Source: Arenibacter echinorum (GTDB lineage: Bacteria; Bacteroidota; Bacteroidia; Flavobacteriales; Flavobacteriaceae). From it: a stretch of DNA of 64,000 nucleotides. A model generated the notes under the pieces. That model saw nothing but the letters and a program-made list of their open reading frames with translations. It ran no database searches and was not told the origin of the DNA. Of the stretch, positions 34,422 through 43,038 are shown one piece after another. The first letter of the stretch is position 1, and each line of letters opens with the position of its first letter. The position numbers and the translations under genes were made by a program. The stretch covers positions 486,955-550,954 of the forward strand of contig NZ_QLLN01000003.1 in assembly GCF_003259375.1 (NCBI RefSeq), read 5' to 3'.

Positions 34422-36701
34422 TTACAATAGAATGTTTAGGCCCACAACAACCGATCTACCCATATTCAAAATACCTTCACTTTTTAGACGGGACAGATGA
34501 GCTATATATTTTTTGTCCAGTAGGTTATTGGCGCTAAGAGTGATATTCATCGATTTTTTTAGAAATTTAATATCCCCACCTAAACCGGCATTTAAAAGGG
34601 AGTATCCAGGGGTAACTGTTTCAAAAGTGCTTACTTTTCCCTGCTTAAACGTGGTATTCAAGGAAACAAACGCATTGGAACTAAGCAACCATCCTTGAGC
34701 ATTGTTAAACTCTACCCTCAAAGTATTTGTCAACTTATTGGCAGGTATCAAAGGTAAGGGGTCACCGGTCTGCAATTCACCGAACACCGTCTGGTAACTA
34801 CTTTCTATATGCAGCCAATCGTACGGATGGGGATGCAGATGAAATCCAATTTCCCCTCCATAAAGTGTGGCATCTTGTTGCAGATAGTTGTAAACAGGGG
34901 TTTCATCCATAAAGGTTCCACTGGGTGCTATGAAAATATAATCCCTTATACTGTTGTGAAAACCATTTATAAAAAATTCATAATGTTCATTTTGAAATTC
35001 CAATGACAGATCAACTTGAAGGTTTTGTTCGTTCTTGAGGTCTGAATTTCCTATTTCAAACCGATTGGTACCCTCATGTGTACCATAGGAGGTGAGTTCT
35101 GCCAAATTGGGAGCCCGGAACCCTGTAGCAACATTGATTCTACCGGTGAATTGCTCCGAAAAATTGTTTTTATATCCAAAGGCACCATTAATGCTATTAA
35201 AGTTTCGTTTTAAAGGGGCAATATATCCTTCTTCCCCACTAATACCATAGGCCTCACTGTCTATTTGCCTGTGGTCATAGCGCAATCCCACTTGAAAATC
35301 GTTATTTTGGTTGAGGTGAAAATGTGTGGTTCCCAAAAACCCCATATCTTGGGTTGTTGCATCAGGAATTAAAATCTCTTCCCCAAAATTTTTATTGGTT
35401 TGATAAATTCCCTGTAAGCCAACAACAGTTTCGAACTTGCCCGATTTAGGGAGATGGTACAGCAGGTTATAATTAAAGGTATTGAGCTTCATGTCCAAGG
35501 CAGCTTCTTCATCTCCTTCCTCTTCATGGTCTTCTTCCTCTTCTTCATGATCTTCTTCGTCTTCCTCGTGATGGTGGTCTTCAAATTCCTTACGATTATT
35601 TCCAATGTAGCCCAAGGTGATGTCCAAATTGGAGTTGTTAAAGAATATTTTGGTATTGGAACTCAAAATATGATTGTCCAACTTCTGATAAGGTAAATCG
35701 GGTGTCCTGGAGGTGGTCTGCAATCCTACCTCTTCCGGAATCCCTATATTGGATTGGTTGTAATTATACCTAAATTCACTTTTAAAGGAGGTTGCCTGGT
35801 AACCCAATCCCGCTTTTAAATCTTTTTCGTTGAATCTGGAATTGGTAACCCTATTGCCATCTCCACCCAAATAATCCACGTGGTTATTGGTTGCCAAACG
35901 TAAAAGATATTTAAATCTTTCCCCTGAAGTTCTTATACCAGCTCCACTGCTTATACCTTGGGTATTGCTATTGTAGTTAAGGTTTATATCGCCCTCAGTG
36001 CTGTTGGGCACCGCAAATTTTTCCGGGTTTAGATAAAGTACTCCCCCCATGGCGTCAGATCCATATAATAATGAAGCAGGGCCCTTGATTACTTCAACAC
36101 TTTCTATTCCCGCTTCGTTTACCCCTAGACCATGTTCAGCCCCAAATTGCTGGTTTTCTAACCGAATACCCTGTGTATAAACCAAAACACGGTTAGAAGT
36201 AAGCCCTCTGATTACTGGTTTGCCTATTCCCACACCGGTAGAAACTACATCCACCCCGGGAATAGTCCCTATACCCTCCACAAGGGTAGGGGCTCCCTGG
36301 GTCTTAAGGGCTGATATCTTTGCAAACTCAACCTTCATAACGTTTTCACGTTGTAATTTATGGAACGGGGTGGAAACAATAACTTCTTCCATTTCAATGG
36401 CACTTGGAAGCAATGAAATTTCCAAGGTATTGCTGCCTTTCACTATGGTGATATTGCTAGAAAAAGTTTGAAAACCTATATAGGAGGCTACTATTTTATA
36501 GGTCCCCGTTGGTAAAGCTTCAATTTTGTACCTCCCGTCACTATCGGTAATACCACCCTTTTCCATTTGTGGAAAATATATGGAGACCTGTTCCAAACCT
36601 TCCTGATTCTCTTTATTTATTATTTTCCCTGATAAGGTATTTTGGGAATTTACTGATATATATGTCAAAATGCAGAGCATTGACAGAATTACATTTCTCA
36701 T
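34422..36701 (-). CDS. TonB-dependent receptor with His/Glu-rich loop, probable metal receptor
   Basis: 759 residues. Signal peptide; carboxypeptidase-regulatory-like domain (about 22-100; LSGKIINKENQEGLEQVSIYFP); plug domain (about 115-225; GAPTLVEGIGTIPGVDV) and 22-strand barrel. A surface-loop insert at about 374-400 is almost only His, Glu and Asp (HHHEEDEEDHEEEEEDHEE), coded by a simple repeat at about 35500-35580. Such loops are typical of zinc or copper receptors. A small His/Cys-rich secreted protein is encoded just upstream on the same strand, as often beside such receptors. Zinc is my inference. Confidence 0.9.
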   Translation of the reverse strand: MRNVILSMLCILTYISVNSQNTLSGKIINKENQEGLEQVSIYFPQMEKGGITDSDGRYKIEALPTGTYKIVASYIGFQTFSSNITIVKGSNTLEISLLPSAIEMEEVIVSTPFHKLQRENVMKVEFAKISALKTQGAPTLVEGIGTIPGVDVVSTGVGIGKPVIRGLTSNRVLVYTQGIRLENQQFGAEHGLGVNEAGIESVEVIKGPASLLYGSDAMGGVLYLNPEKFAVPNSTEGDINLNYNSNTQGISSGAGIRTSGERFKYLLRLATNNHVDYLGGDGNRVTNSRFNEKDLKAGLGYQATSFKSEFRYNYNQSNIGIPEEVGLQTTSRTPDLPYQKLDNHILSSNTKIFFNNSNLDITLGYIGNNRKEFEDHHHEEDEEDHEEEEEDHEEEGDEEAALDMKLNTFNYNLLYHLPKSGKFETVVGLQGIYQTNKNFGEEILIPDATTQDMGFLGTTHFHLNQNNDFQVGLRYDHRQIDSEAYGISGEEGYIAPLKRNFNSINGAFGYKNNFSEQFTGRINVATGFRAPNLAELTSYGTHEGTNRFEIGNSDLKNEQNLQVDLSLEFQNEHYEFFINGFHNSIRDYIFIAPSGTFMDETPVYNYLQQDATLYGGEIGFHLHPHPYDWLHIESSYQTVFGELQTGDPLPLIPANKLTNTLRVEFNNAQGWLLSSNAFVSLNTTFKQGKVSTFETVTPGYSLLNAGLGGDIKFLKKSMNITLSANNLLDKKYIAHLSRLKSEGILNMGRSVVVGLNILL

Positions 36702-36924
36702 TTATTTTTTTTATAGGTAACGGCGAGAACTACCTAATGGCAATTCACCTCCAAAGTATTGTTTAAAATTTCTTGTTACTTATATACCGCGGCTTTAAAA
36801 CCTCCAAGAGGCCTAGGTATCTTACAGAATGGGCTTGTCTACATCAAAATATATACTGTGCCGCCTCTTTATAGTGCCTCATGAGCACACTCTAAGCATG
36901 TTCAAGAATTATATAAGTCCCGTG
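36702..36924 (-). other. Leader region of metal-type TonB receptor, possibly structured
   Basis: A 223-base gap, on the minus strand the 5' leader of the receptor. GGCGGC (about 36863-36858) can pair with GCCGC (about 36792-36788) far downstream, enclosing CCTC-TTG-GAGG, and GTGC/GCAC forms a separate stem (36885-36873 region). No known riboswitch consensus was recognised. It may be a regulatory leader or hold the receptor's own promoter. Confidence 0.3.
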
Positions 36925-37260
36925 TTATATAGTGGACGGAGGTCCCCTTCTGGAGAAATGAAGTTTCTGATATTTACTTAAAAAATTATAAAAGTTTATA
37001 ATTTTTTTTGATTTTGCTATGACTGTAAATGTGGTAAACTCCTGTTGAAAATGTGTATAATAATGCGTAAGGTTGAATTTATGGTAATCACAATCCAATT
37101 CTACTTCGTGTATATGCAACTTACCTTTTTCTTTACAAATAAAGGTATGGTGCTCAAAGATGGCATGTTTTAGTTTTAAAACGGAAGGAAGGATTATTAA
37201 ACCGACCAAGAGGACGGCAATAAAAGAAAAGGTTATATTTCTCAAATAAATCTTCACCAT
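36925..37260 (-). CDS. Small secreted His/Cys-containing protein next to TonB receptor
   Basis: 111 residues. One N-terminal hydrophobic segment (about 8-30), followed by a short domain with metal-binding-like spacing: HAIFEHHTFICKEKGKLHIHE and LDCDYHKFNL, ending in RGPP. Similar small proteins are encoded beside TonB receptors for metals in Flavobacteria (the HYC_CC_PP-type group), with no proven function. Two Cys and at least six His make metal handling plausible. Confidence 0.65.
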   Translation of the reverse strand: MVKIYLRNITFSFIAVLLVGLIILPSVLKLKHAIFEHHTFICKEKGKLHIHEVELDCDYHKFNLTHYYTHFQQEFTTFTVIAKSKKIINFYNFLSKYQKLHFSRRGPPSTI

Positions 37261-37307
37261 TCAAATCTAGTGGTATCCCAACAAAATGATTGTTAAGAAA
37301 TGTATAA

Positions 37308-37628
37308 TTATTTTAAGATGAACCCTAAGCCCATACGGCTCAACATCTTTTTTTCGAATTCCCAAAAGAATTTGAACTGACCGAACAGCCATCCGTAAAT
37401 AACCAAAAGGAATTGATAAATGGGAAAAATCAGCAATATTCTAAAAGTTAAATAAATAAGGCCTCCCCATAGAAAATCAGGAGAAAAATTTTCCCTATTC
37501 AGTCCTATCCAATTTAGAAACGGCTTTGCAGCAAAGACCGCAGATGATCCAGTAATGGAGAATACTATAAAAATTATAGCGAGCTGCAAATTGGAGCTTA
37601 CTCCCCAACGTTGTTTTAATTTCTTCAT
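37308..37628 (-). CDS. Small two-helix membrane protein (DUF6787 type)
   Basis: 106 residues. Starts MKKLKQRWGVSSNLQLAI, then two transmembrane helices (about 15-38 and 55-82) and a C-terminal amphipathic part (FWEFEKKMLSRMG). Similar proteins across Flavobacteriaceae are grouped as DUF6787; some databases misname them prolipoprotein diacylglyceryl transferase. It starts 30 bases downstream of DUF6146. Confidence 0.7.
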   Translation of the reverse strand: MKKLKQRWGVSSNLQLAIIFIVFSITGSSAVFAAKPFLNWIGLNRENFSPDFLWGGLIYLTFRILLIFPIYQFLLVIYGWLFGQFKFFWEFEKKMLSRMGLGFILK

Positions 37629-37658
37629 ACCTTAAAAAATCATTACAAAGATAACTTT

Positions 37659-38114
37659 TTAAACGCGGGGAACAAATGGTCCCAATCTTTGATTGTATTT
37701 GCGTTGAAAATAAATAAAGTAGTTGTATAATTTATAATTTACCTCATACCCATAATCTATATTAGGGTCGTAATCGATTCGGAGCTCATAAAGATTGGAA
37801 TTATATCTATAGGGTTGCATTACCCTTTGGTTCCATTCTATTACCATAATTCTATTCCTATTTTCCAGATAGGACTGGGAATAATATCCTTCAGGCCTGG
37901 CAATACTTTGAAGCCAAAAATCGAAGCCGGGCTCTATTATAATAATTTCGTATTCCGTTTTATCATCCTTGATGGTAATAGTGTCTCCCTCCGTTTGGGA
38001 GAAAGCTGCCTTCTCTTCGTCCGTAACCGAAATAGCTTGCTTGGCACTATTACAATTGTACAAGGATAAAACAAAAAGGATTGCAAGTCCTAAGGTAAAA
38101 ATAATCTTTCTCAT
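37659..38114 (-). CDS. DUF6146 family lipoprotein
   Basis: 151 residues with lipoprotein signal (FVLSLYNC). Aromatic-rich C-terminal part typical of the family: GFDFWLQSIARPEGYYSQSYLENRN, WNQRVMQP, YGYEVNYKLYNYFIYFQRKYN. Function unknown. Widely conserved in Flavobacteria close to serC/serA genes, as here. Confidence 0.8.
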   Translation of the reverse strand: MRKIIFTLGLAILFVLSLYNCNSAKQAISVTDEEKAAFSQTEGDTITIKDDKTEYEIIIIEPGFDFWLQSIARPEGYYSQSYLENRNRIMVIEWNQRVMQPYRYNSNLYELRIDYDPNIDYGYEVNYKLYNYFIYFQRKYNQRLGPFVPRV

Positions 38115-38228
38115 CGCTTATATATTTTCAAAAGTCATAGATAAAATATGTGACAGCACAGATTTTACAGGTTTAATAACTGATATTCACTGTGCTTACA
38201 TATCCTCTACTTCCTACCTATAAGATAC

Positions 38229-38259
38229 AAAAAAAGCCATTTATGTTACAAATGGCTTT
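38229..38259 (-). terminator. Terminator after DUF937 gene
   Basis: On the minus strand AAAGCCATTT (38259-38250) pairs with AAATGGCTTT (38242-38233), loop 7 bases, followed by a seven-T run. Confidence 0.85.
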
Positions 38260-38280
38260 CCTTATATTATGTTAAAACTG

Positions 38281-38913
38281 TTATTTTCCAAAAAGCCCGC
38301 CAAGCAAGCCTCCCAATCCACTTTTCTTTTTGCTTGTTCCCATGACCATCCCGGCAACATCGTCCAATACACTGCCATCTCCGTCAGCATCCAATAAAGT
38401 TGTAATCAAGCTCTGGTTTTGTTCTGGTTGCCCACCAAGCATACTTCCCAATAAGCTATTTAGTCCATTGGCATCATTTACATTGCTTTGCGCTTTTTGT
38501 TTACCCAAGTAGGCCATTACCAAAGGTGCGGCAATTTTAAGGATTTGGGCAACAGATCCTGCATCCAATCCCGATTTCTGACTTAAAGCATTTTCCACAT
38601 TGGCTTGCTTTCCTCCAAAAACATGACCTAAAATACCAGCTCCATCATTTATAACGGATTGATCAACTCCACCGCCAAACAGACCGCCAAGATTATCCAA
38701 CAACCCACCATCGTGTTTGGAAGAAAGGGCATTCATTAGACCTTCAGCCCCTTGTGGAGAAGATACATTCTTCTTCATGGCGCCTAATAAAAGGGGCATA
38801 GCCATGCTCAAAACATCCGCTGTTTTGTTTTCCGGTTGTCCAGTTTGACCTGCAACCCCGCTAATTAATTGTTTGCCCATTGGGCTGTTTAAAAGATCTA
38901 ATAATCCTGACAT
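38281..38913 (-). CDS. DUF937 family protein
   Basis: 210 residues, low-complexity in Gly, Leu, Gln and Asn, no signal or membrane anchor. DUF937 marks: SGLLDLLNSPMGKQLISGVAGQTGQ and GILGHVFGGKQANVENALSQKSGLD, then ILKIAAPLVMAYLGKQK. C-terminal DADGDGSVLDDVAGM looks like a Ca-binding loop, and the tail GLGGLLGGLFGK is repetitive. Function unknown. It follows serA with an 82-base gap. Confidence 0.82.
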   Translation of the reverse strand: MSGLLDLLNSPMGKQLISGVAGQTGQPENKTADVLSMAMPLLLGAMKKNVSSPQGAEGLMNALSSKHDGGLLDNLGGLFGGGVDQSVINDGAGILGHVFGGKQANVENALSQKSGLDAGSVAQILKIAAPLVMAYLGKQKAQSNVNDANGLNSLLGSMLGGQPEQNQSLITTLLDADGDGSVLDDVAGMVMGTSKKKSGLGGLLGGLFGK

Positions 38914-38995
38914 TTTTATTCGTGTTATGATTAGTAATTAATATGCAATAAGATACAAAAAGAGTTTGAATAGCTCCACATTATTCTTACTTCCT

Positions 38996-39946
38996 CTATT
39001 TATAAAGGTCAATAATTTGCGATGCCAGTTCCATTCCGATCCTATCCTGGGCTTCCTCTGTAGCAGCTCCAATATGTGGACTAAGAGAAATATCAGGATG
39101 CATTAAAATTCGTATTTCCGGGATTGGTTCGGACTCATAAACATCCAATCCTGCAAAGGCCACTTTCCCACTTTCCAATGCATCTACAAGGGCTACCTCA
39201 TCCAAAATACCCCCACGGGCAGCGTTTACTATGCCAACGCCGTCTTTCATTAAACCAAATTCCCTTTTGCCAATAAGGTAGGATTTTTGAGCAGGTACGT
39301 GAAGGCTAATAAAATCTGCGGTTTTCAACAAGTTTTCCAAAGGAGTACTTGTAAGTTCAAAAGAAATTGATCTGTTGTCAAAAAATGGAACCGTCACCGT
39401 GGCTTCATCCAGAAAAGGGTCGGTGAAAATAACCTTCATCCCAATTCCCAAAGCTATTCTGGCGGTTGCAACACCAATTCTCCCAAACCCAATAATCCCT
39501 AAAGTCTTACCTCTTAGTTCAATACCCTTGGCGTAGGCATTTTTAAGTTTCTTAAAATTACTATCGCCTTCCAATGGCATATTCCTATTGGCATCGTGCA
39601 AAAATCTTACTCCACTGAACAAATGGGCAAATACCAGTTCAGCCACCGAGGAAGATGAAGCTTCCGGAGTATTGATAACGTGAATGCCCTTGGATTTGGC
39701 ATAATCCACATCTATATTGTCCATTCCCACGCCACCCCGGCCTATGATTTTCAAGCCAGGGCAACCATCTATTACATCCTTAAAAACTTTAGTTGCACTT
39801 CTTACCAGTAATACCGAAACCTTATTTTGATTTATGTAAGATACAAGCTGTTCTTGTGCCACATTCACCGCCAAAATTTCAAAACCGGCATTTTCCAAGG
39901 TCTGTACGCCACTTTTTGATATTCCGTCGTTTGCTAAAATTTTCAT
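38996..39946 (-). CDS. serA: D-2-hydroxyacid dehydrogenase, probable 3-phosphoglycerate dehydrogenase
   Basis: 316 residues. NAD-dependent enzyme of serine synthesis, oxidising 3-phosphoglycerate to phosphohydroxypyruvate. Rossmann motif GIIGFGRIGVATARI, catalytic Arg in NAARGGILDE, Glu in YESEPIPE and His in SPHIGAATEEAQ are all present. No C-terminal ACT regulatory domain, so feedback by serine at that site is not expected. Sits 153 bases after serC on the same strand, which supports the serine pathway call. Confidence 0.88.
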   Translation of the reverse strand: MKILANDGISKSGVQTLENAGFEILAVNVAQEQLVSYINQNKVSVLLVRSATKVFKDVIDGCPGLKIIGRGGVGMDNIDVDYAKSKGIHVINTPEASSSSVAELVFAHLFSGVRFLHDANRNMPLEGDSNFKKLKNAYAKGIELRGKTLGIIGFGRIGVATARIALGIGMKVIFTDPFLDEATVTVPFFDNRSISFELTSTPLENLLKTADFISLHVPAQKSYLIGKREFGLMKDGVGIVNAARGGILDEVALVDALESGKVAFAGLDVYESEPIPEIRILMHPDISLSPHIGAATEEAQDRIGMELASQIIDLYK

Positions 39947-40099
39947 ACTAAATGCTAAATGTTAGTTATTATACTTTAAAAATTAAATGTTGGCATCAAA
40001 CTAGACCAGTTAAGATAATATTTTGATGAATTGCCATAGTTCTTTGCTTAGGCAATATGCCGTGCAATTTCAGCTGGCCTTACTACCAAAACTGAAAAT

Positions 40100-41164
40100 T
40101 TAAGCCTTTCGCTCCAATTCGCTCATTACATCGACCAAGGTACCTACACTCTCCAAAGGCAGTGCATTATACATAGAAGCCCTATATCCTCCCACAGAAC
40201 GATGTCCGTTTATTCCACTTATTCCAGCTTCTTTGCACATTCCCTCAAATACATCTTTCAGCTTTTCCTCCGCTAGGGTAAAGGTTGCATTCATATTAGA
40301 ACGGTCTTCCTTATGGGCATAGCCGTTGAACAATGGGTTCAAATCTATCTCTGAATACAATAGCTGGGCTTTCTTTTCATTTATCTCTTCAATGGCAGCA
40401 ATTCCTCCCAACTTTTGAAGCCACTCCAGCGTAAGCATGGAAACGTAAACTGGAAACACAGCTGGGGTATTGAACATACTTTCCTTCTCTATGTGAACCT
40501 TGTAATCCAACATAGACGGAATTTTTCTGCTTACCCTGCCCAGAATTTCCTCTTTCACCACTACCAAAGTGGTCCCTGCAGGACCCATGTTCTTTTGGGC
40601 ACCGGCGTAGATAAGGTCGAATTGTGAAAAATCCATTTGTCTGGAAAATATATCGGAACTCATGTCACAGACCAAAGTAGCTTCTGTTTTTGGAAATTTC
40701 TTTATCTGGGTTCCAAAAATGGTATTATTGGAAGTTAGGTGCAAGTAATCCAGGTCGCTTGGAATAGTGTAACCCTTGGGAATATAGCTAAAATTTTCGT
40801 CTTTGGATGATCCCACTTCAATGACCTCTCCAAAAAGCTTAGCCTCTTTTAGCGCTTTATCTGCCCAAGTACCTGTATTAAGATAACCGGCTTTCTTTTC
40901 CAATAAGTTATAGGCTACCATTAAAAACTCCATGCTAGCACCTCCTTGTAGGAATAAAGCCTGATAGCCCTTTCCTTCCAAATCCAATAGCTCCAAGGCC
41001 AGGGACCTTGCCTTGTCCATTACAGCGACAAAATCCTTACTTCTGTGTGAAATTTCGATCAGGGAAAGTCCCAATCCATTAAAATCCAACACGGCCTCAG
41101 AAGCTTTTATGATTACTTCCTGTGGCAGGATACAAGGGCCAGCACTAAAATTATGTTTTTTCAT
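40100..41164 (-). CDS. serC: Phosphoserine aminotransferase
   Basis: 354 residues, class V aminotransferase. The PLP Lys lies in YAGAQKNMGPAG, the N-terminal motif is HNFSAGPCILP, and GINGHRSVGGYRASMYNA is conserved near the end. Transfers the amino group from glutamate to phosphohydroxypyruvate in serine synthesis. Upstream of serA on the same strand. An 8-bp dyad stands 20 bases before the start codon. Confidence 0.95.
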   Translation of the reverse strand: MKKHNFSAGPCILPQEVIIKASEAVLDFNGLGLSLIEISHRSKDFVAVMDKARSLALELLDLEGKGYQALFLQGGASMEFLMVAYNLLEKKAGYLNTGTWADKALKEAKLFGEVIEVGSSKDENFSYIPKGYTIPSDLDYLHLTSNNTIFGTQIKKFPKTEATLVCDMSSDIFSRQMDFSQFDLIYAGAQKNMGPAGTTLVVVKEEILGRVSRKIPSMLDYKVHIEKESMFNTPAVFPVYVSMLTLEWLQKLGGIAAIEEINEKKAQLLYSEIDLNPLFNGYAHKEDRSNMNATFTLAEEKLKDVFEGMCKEAGISGINGHRSVGGYRASMYNALPLESVGTLVDVMSELERKA

Positions 41165-41184
41165 TTATCACTAATTAGGGTTAT

Positions 41185-41208
41185 TCATAGATTATATTAC
41201 ATCTATGA
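41185..41208 (-). promoter_or_regulatory. Inverted repeat upstream of serC
   Basis: TCATAGAT (41185-41192) and ATCTATGA (41201-41208) are perfect inverted copies separated by eight bases, 21 bases before the serC start. It could be an operator or a leader hairpin. No regulator can be assigned. Confidence 0.4.
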
Positions 41209-41379
41209 GTAGTTAAAAAATAATGCAATTTGCAGCTAACAAAAAACTTAAATACTTTTTTTAATTTGTCCGTACTTCTGCTGTTATTGAGTTATTTTCA
41301 AATTCAGTTATACTTTTTACAAAGGTTAAAGGTCATAAATATTTTAGGAAGTAGGGTAGTGCCTACCAAAATTATTGCA

Positions 41380-42441
41380 TTATGTTTTCAACAAAAAATC
41401 AACAGTATCAATATTATCGGCATAATCCGTTAATGATGGTTTTTGGGTTTGTCCAAATGGCACCTCATCAGCCATAAATCCATTGGCCACCAAACATTGA
41501 ATCCTATCCTTTTCATTGGTTAACCTAATTTTCAATTCCTCGGGGGATTCATAAAACTCATAAAAAACGGTGGCAATTGGGGAGGCATAATTTTTATCCT
41601 CCTTTAACATAAGGAAACCATTTTCCAAAATTTTAAATAAACTCATTAGGTAAACTGCCTTGTTATAGTCATAATTGTTGGCATACTTATGTTGATCAAT
41701 AATGCTATTAAATGGGTAGAGGGCCTCAAAAAGAGTATCGAATTTATAATTTATTGGAACAAACAATTTTGAAACACTTCTACAGCCCAATCCGTAATAC
41801 CTAAAAATATCCTCACCCAGAGCGGCCAGTTCTTCATTGGTTTCATTCCCGCTAAGGATGGCCACCGAATTCCTATTTCTTCTAATTATATTGGGCTTTT
41901 TTCCAAAATAATGTTCAAAATAGCGAGATGTATTGTCGCTTCCCGTGGCAATAACGGCATCAAAATCTTCCAGTTTCCCTTCTGAAAATGAAATTTGATC
42001 TTTTAGCAAAGGTTCTGCTTCAATTAAATACTCAGCAATAAAGGGTAGTAAAATTTTGTCATTGGAAGATAGTTTTACCAAGACTTTATTTCCCGTTATC
42101 AGGGTACTTATAAAGTCGTGGAACCCCACCAAAGGGATATTACCTGCCATGATCAAGGCTACGGTCTTTGGCTTGTTGTTATTTAAATCATAGGCGGAAA
42201 GCCAACGCTCCAGTTCTGATGGCGTAAGTAATTCCGCCCAACTTTCTAAGCTAAATAAAATATTTTCAAGAGTAAACCAGCCATTATGATGTCCGGCCAG
42301 GACAAGTATTTCATCGAATTTTACAAACCATGCATACTGAATATCATCTATTTGAGTTTTGTTTTTTGCATATTTGCAATATTCTTTAAAAAAACTACCA
42401 AGTTTAACAAAAGCATTAAGTCTATGTCTAAGGTCAGTCAT
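41380..42441 (-). CDS. Acyl-CoA reductase (LuxC-like)
   Basis: 353 residues of the LuxC-like family that reduces acyl-CoA to aldehyde. The Cys nucleophile is in YYGLGCRSVSKLFVP, and IMAGNIPLVGFHDFISTL and LVKLSSNDKILLPF mark the NADPH and substrate region. No lux genes nearby; in Flavobacteria this gene regularly neighbours serC and a divergent ferredoxin. Its -7 box interlocks with that of ferredoxin. Confidence 0.88.
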   Translation of the reverse strand: MTDLRHRLNAFVKLGSFFKEYCKYAKNKTQIDDIQYAWFVKFDEILVLAGHHNGWFTLENILFSLESWAELLTPSELERWLSAYDLNNNKPKTVALIMAGNIPLVGFHDFISTLITGNKVLVKLSSNDKILLPFIAEYLIEAEPLLKDQISFSEGKLEDFDAVIATGSDNTSRYFEHYFGKKPNIIRRNRNSVAILSGNETNEELAALGEDIFRYYGLGCRSVSKLFVPINYKFDTLFEALYPFNSIIDQHKYANNYDYNKAVYLMSLFKILENGFLMLKEDKNYASPIATVFYEFYESPEELKIRLTNEKDRIQCLVANGFMADEVPFGQTQKPSLTDYADNIDTVDFLLKT

Positions 42442-42445
42442 TATA

Positions 42446-42477
42446 TTTGTAAAAGATTTTATTAGGCTTTACCTTTG
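42446..42477 (+). promoter_or_regulatory. Promoter of ferredoxin gene
   Basis: TTTG at 42446-42449, a 20-base spacer and TACCTTTG at 42470-42477 match the Bacteroidota -33/-7 consensus almost perfectly. Transcription would begin near 42484, giving a leader of about 44 bases before the ATG at 42528. Confidence 0.8.
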
Positions 42478-42479
42478 TA

Positions 42480-42487
42480 CAAAAGTA
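42480..42487 (-). promoter_or_regulatory. -7 element of acyl-CoA reductase gene
   Basis: On the minus strand TACTTTTG fits TAnnTTTG. Transcription would start near 42473, inside the ferredoxin -7 box, leaving a leader of about 32 bases. Together the two boxes form a near-palindrome TACCTTTGTACAAAAGTA. Confidence 0.65.
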
Positions 42488-42527
42488 TTGATACTGAAAT
42501 TAAATCAGCATAAAAGAAATATAAAAT

Positions 42528-42878
42528 ATGGCAATTATAATAACAGATGAGTGCATAAATTGTGGAGCTTGTGAACCTGAATGCCCAAATACTGCAATTT
42601 ATGAAGGTGCGGATGATTGGCGCTATAGCGACGGAACCCTTTTAAAAGGTGATGTTGTACTGCCCAATGGCAAAGCAGTTAATGCCGAGGAATCACAGGA
42701 GCCCGTAAGTGACGAAATATATTTTATTGTCCCGGATAAGTGTACGGAATGTAAAGGATTCCATGATGAACCGCAGTGTGCTGCCGTATGTCCGGTAGAC
42801 TGCTGCGTACCCGACGATGAACATGTTGAATCTGAAGAAGTTCTTTTAGGCAAGCAACGGTTTATGCATCCTGAATAG
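42528..42878 (+). CDS. 2[4Fe-4S] ferredoxin
   Basis: 116 residues. First cluster motif [13 protein letters not shown] near the N-terminus; second [22 protein letters not shown] after an insertion of about 40 residues, an arrangement typical of the YfhL/FdxA-like ferredoxins. Carries electrons in the cytoplasm at low potential. Its strong promoter interlocks with that of the divergent acyl-CoA reductase, a possible partner. Confidence 0.93.
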   Translation: MAIIITDECINCGACEPECPNTAIYEGADDWRYSDGTLLKGDVVLPNGKAVNAEESQEPVSDEIYFIVPDKCTECKGFHDEPQCAAVCPVDCCVPDDEHVESEEVLLGKQRFMHPE

Positions 42879-42992
42879 ATCATGCATTAGCACTGATGGT
42901 CATTCCCCAATTCAAATTTAATTGGAGGTACTCTAAATTATTTTATGGCTATTCCAGTTCCTGACAAAGGTCCTCGCCAATATTTCAATATA

Positions 42993-43020
42993 AAAAAGGC
43001 TGCCCTAGAGCAGCCTTTTT
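42993..43020. terminator. Bidirectional terminator between ferredoxin and TonB receptor
   Basis: AAAAAGGCTGC (42993-43003) and GCAGCCTTTTT (43010-43020) with a 6-base loop. The A- and T-tracts make it functional in both directions for the convergent genes. Confidence 0.9.
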
Positions 43021-43038
43021 CTATTTGCTTAATATCCT

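Noticed and set aside
35500-35580. Simple repeat taken as an independent repeat element
   Set aside because: It is the in-frame codon pattern of the His/Glu-rich loop of the TonB receptor.
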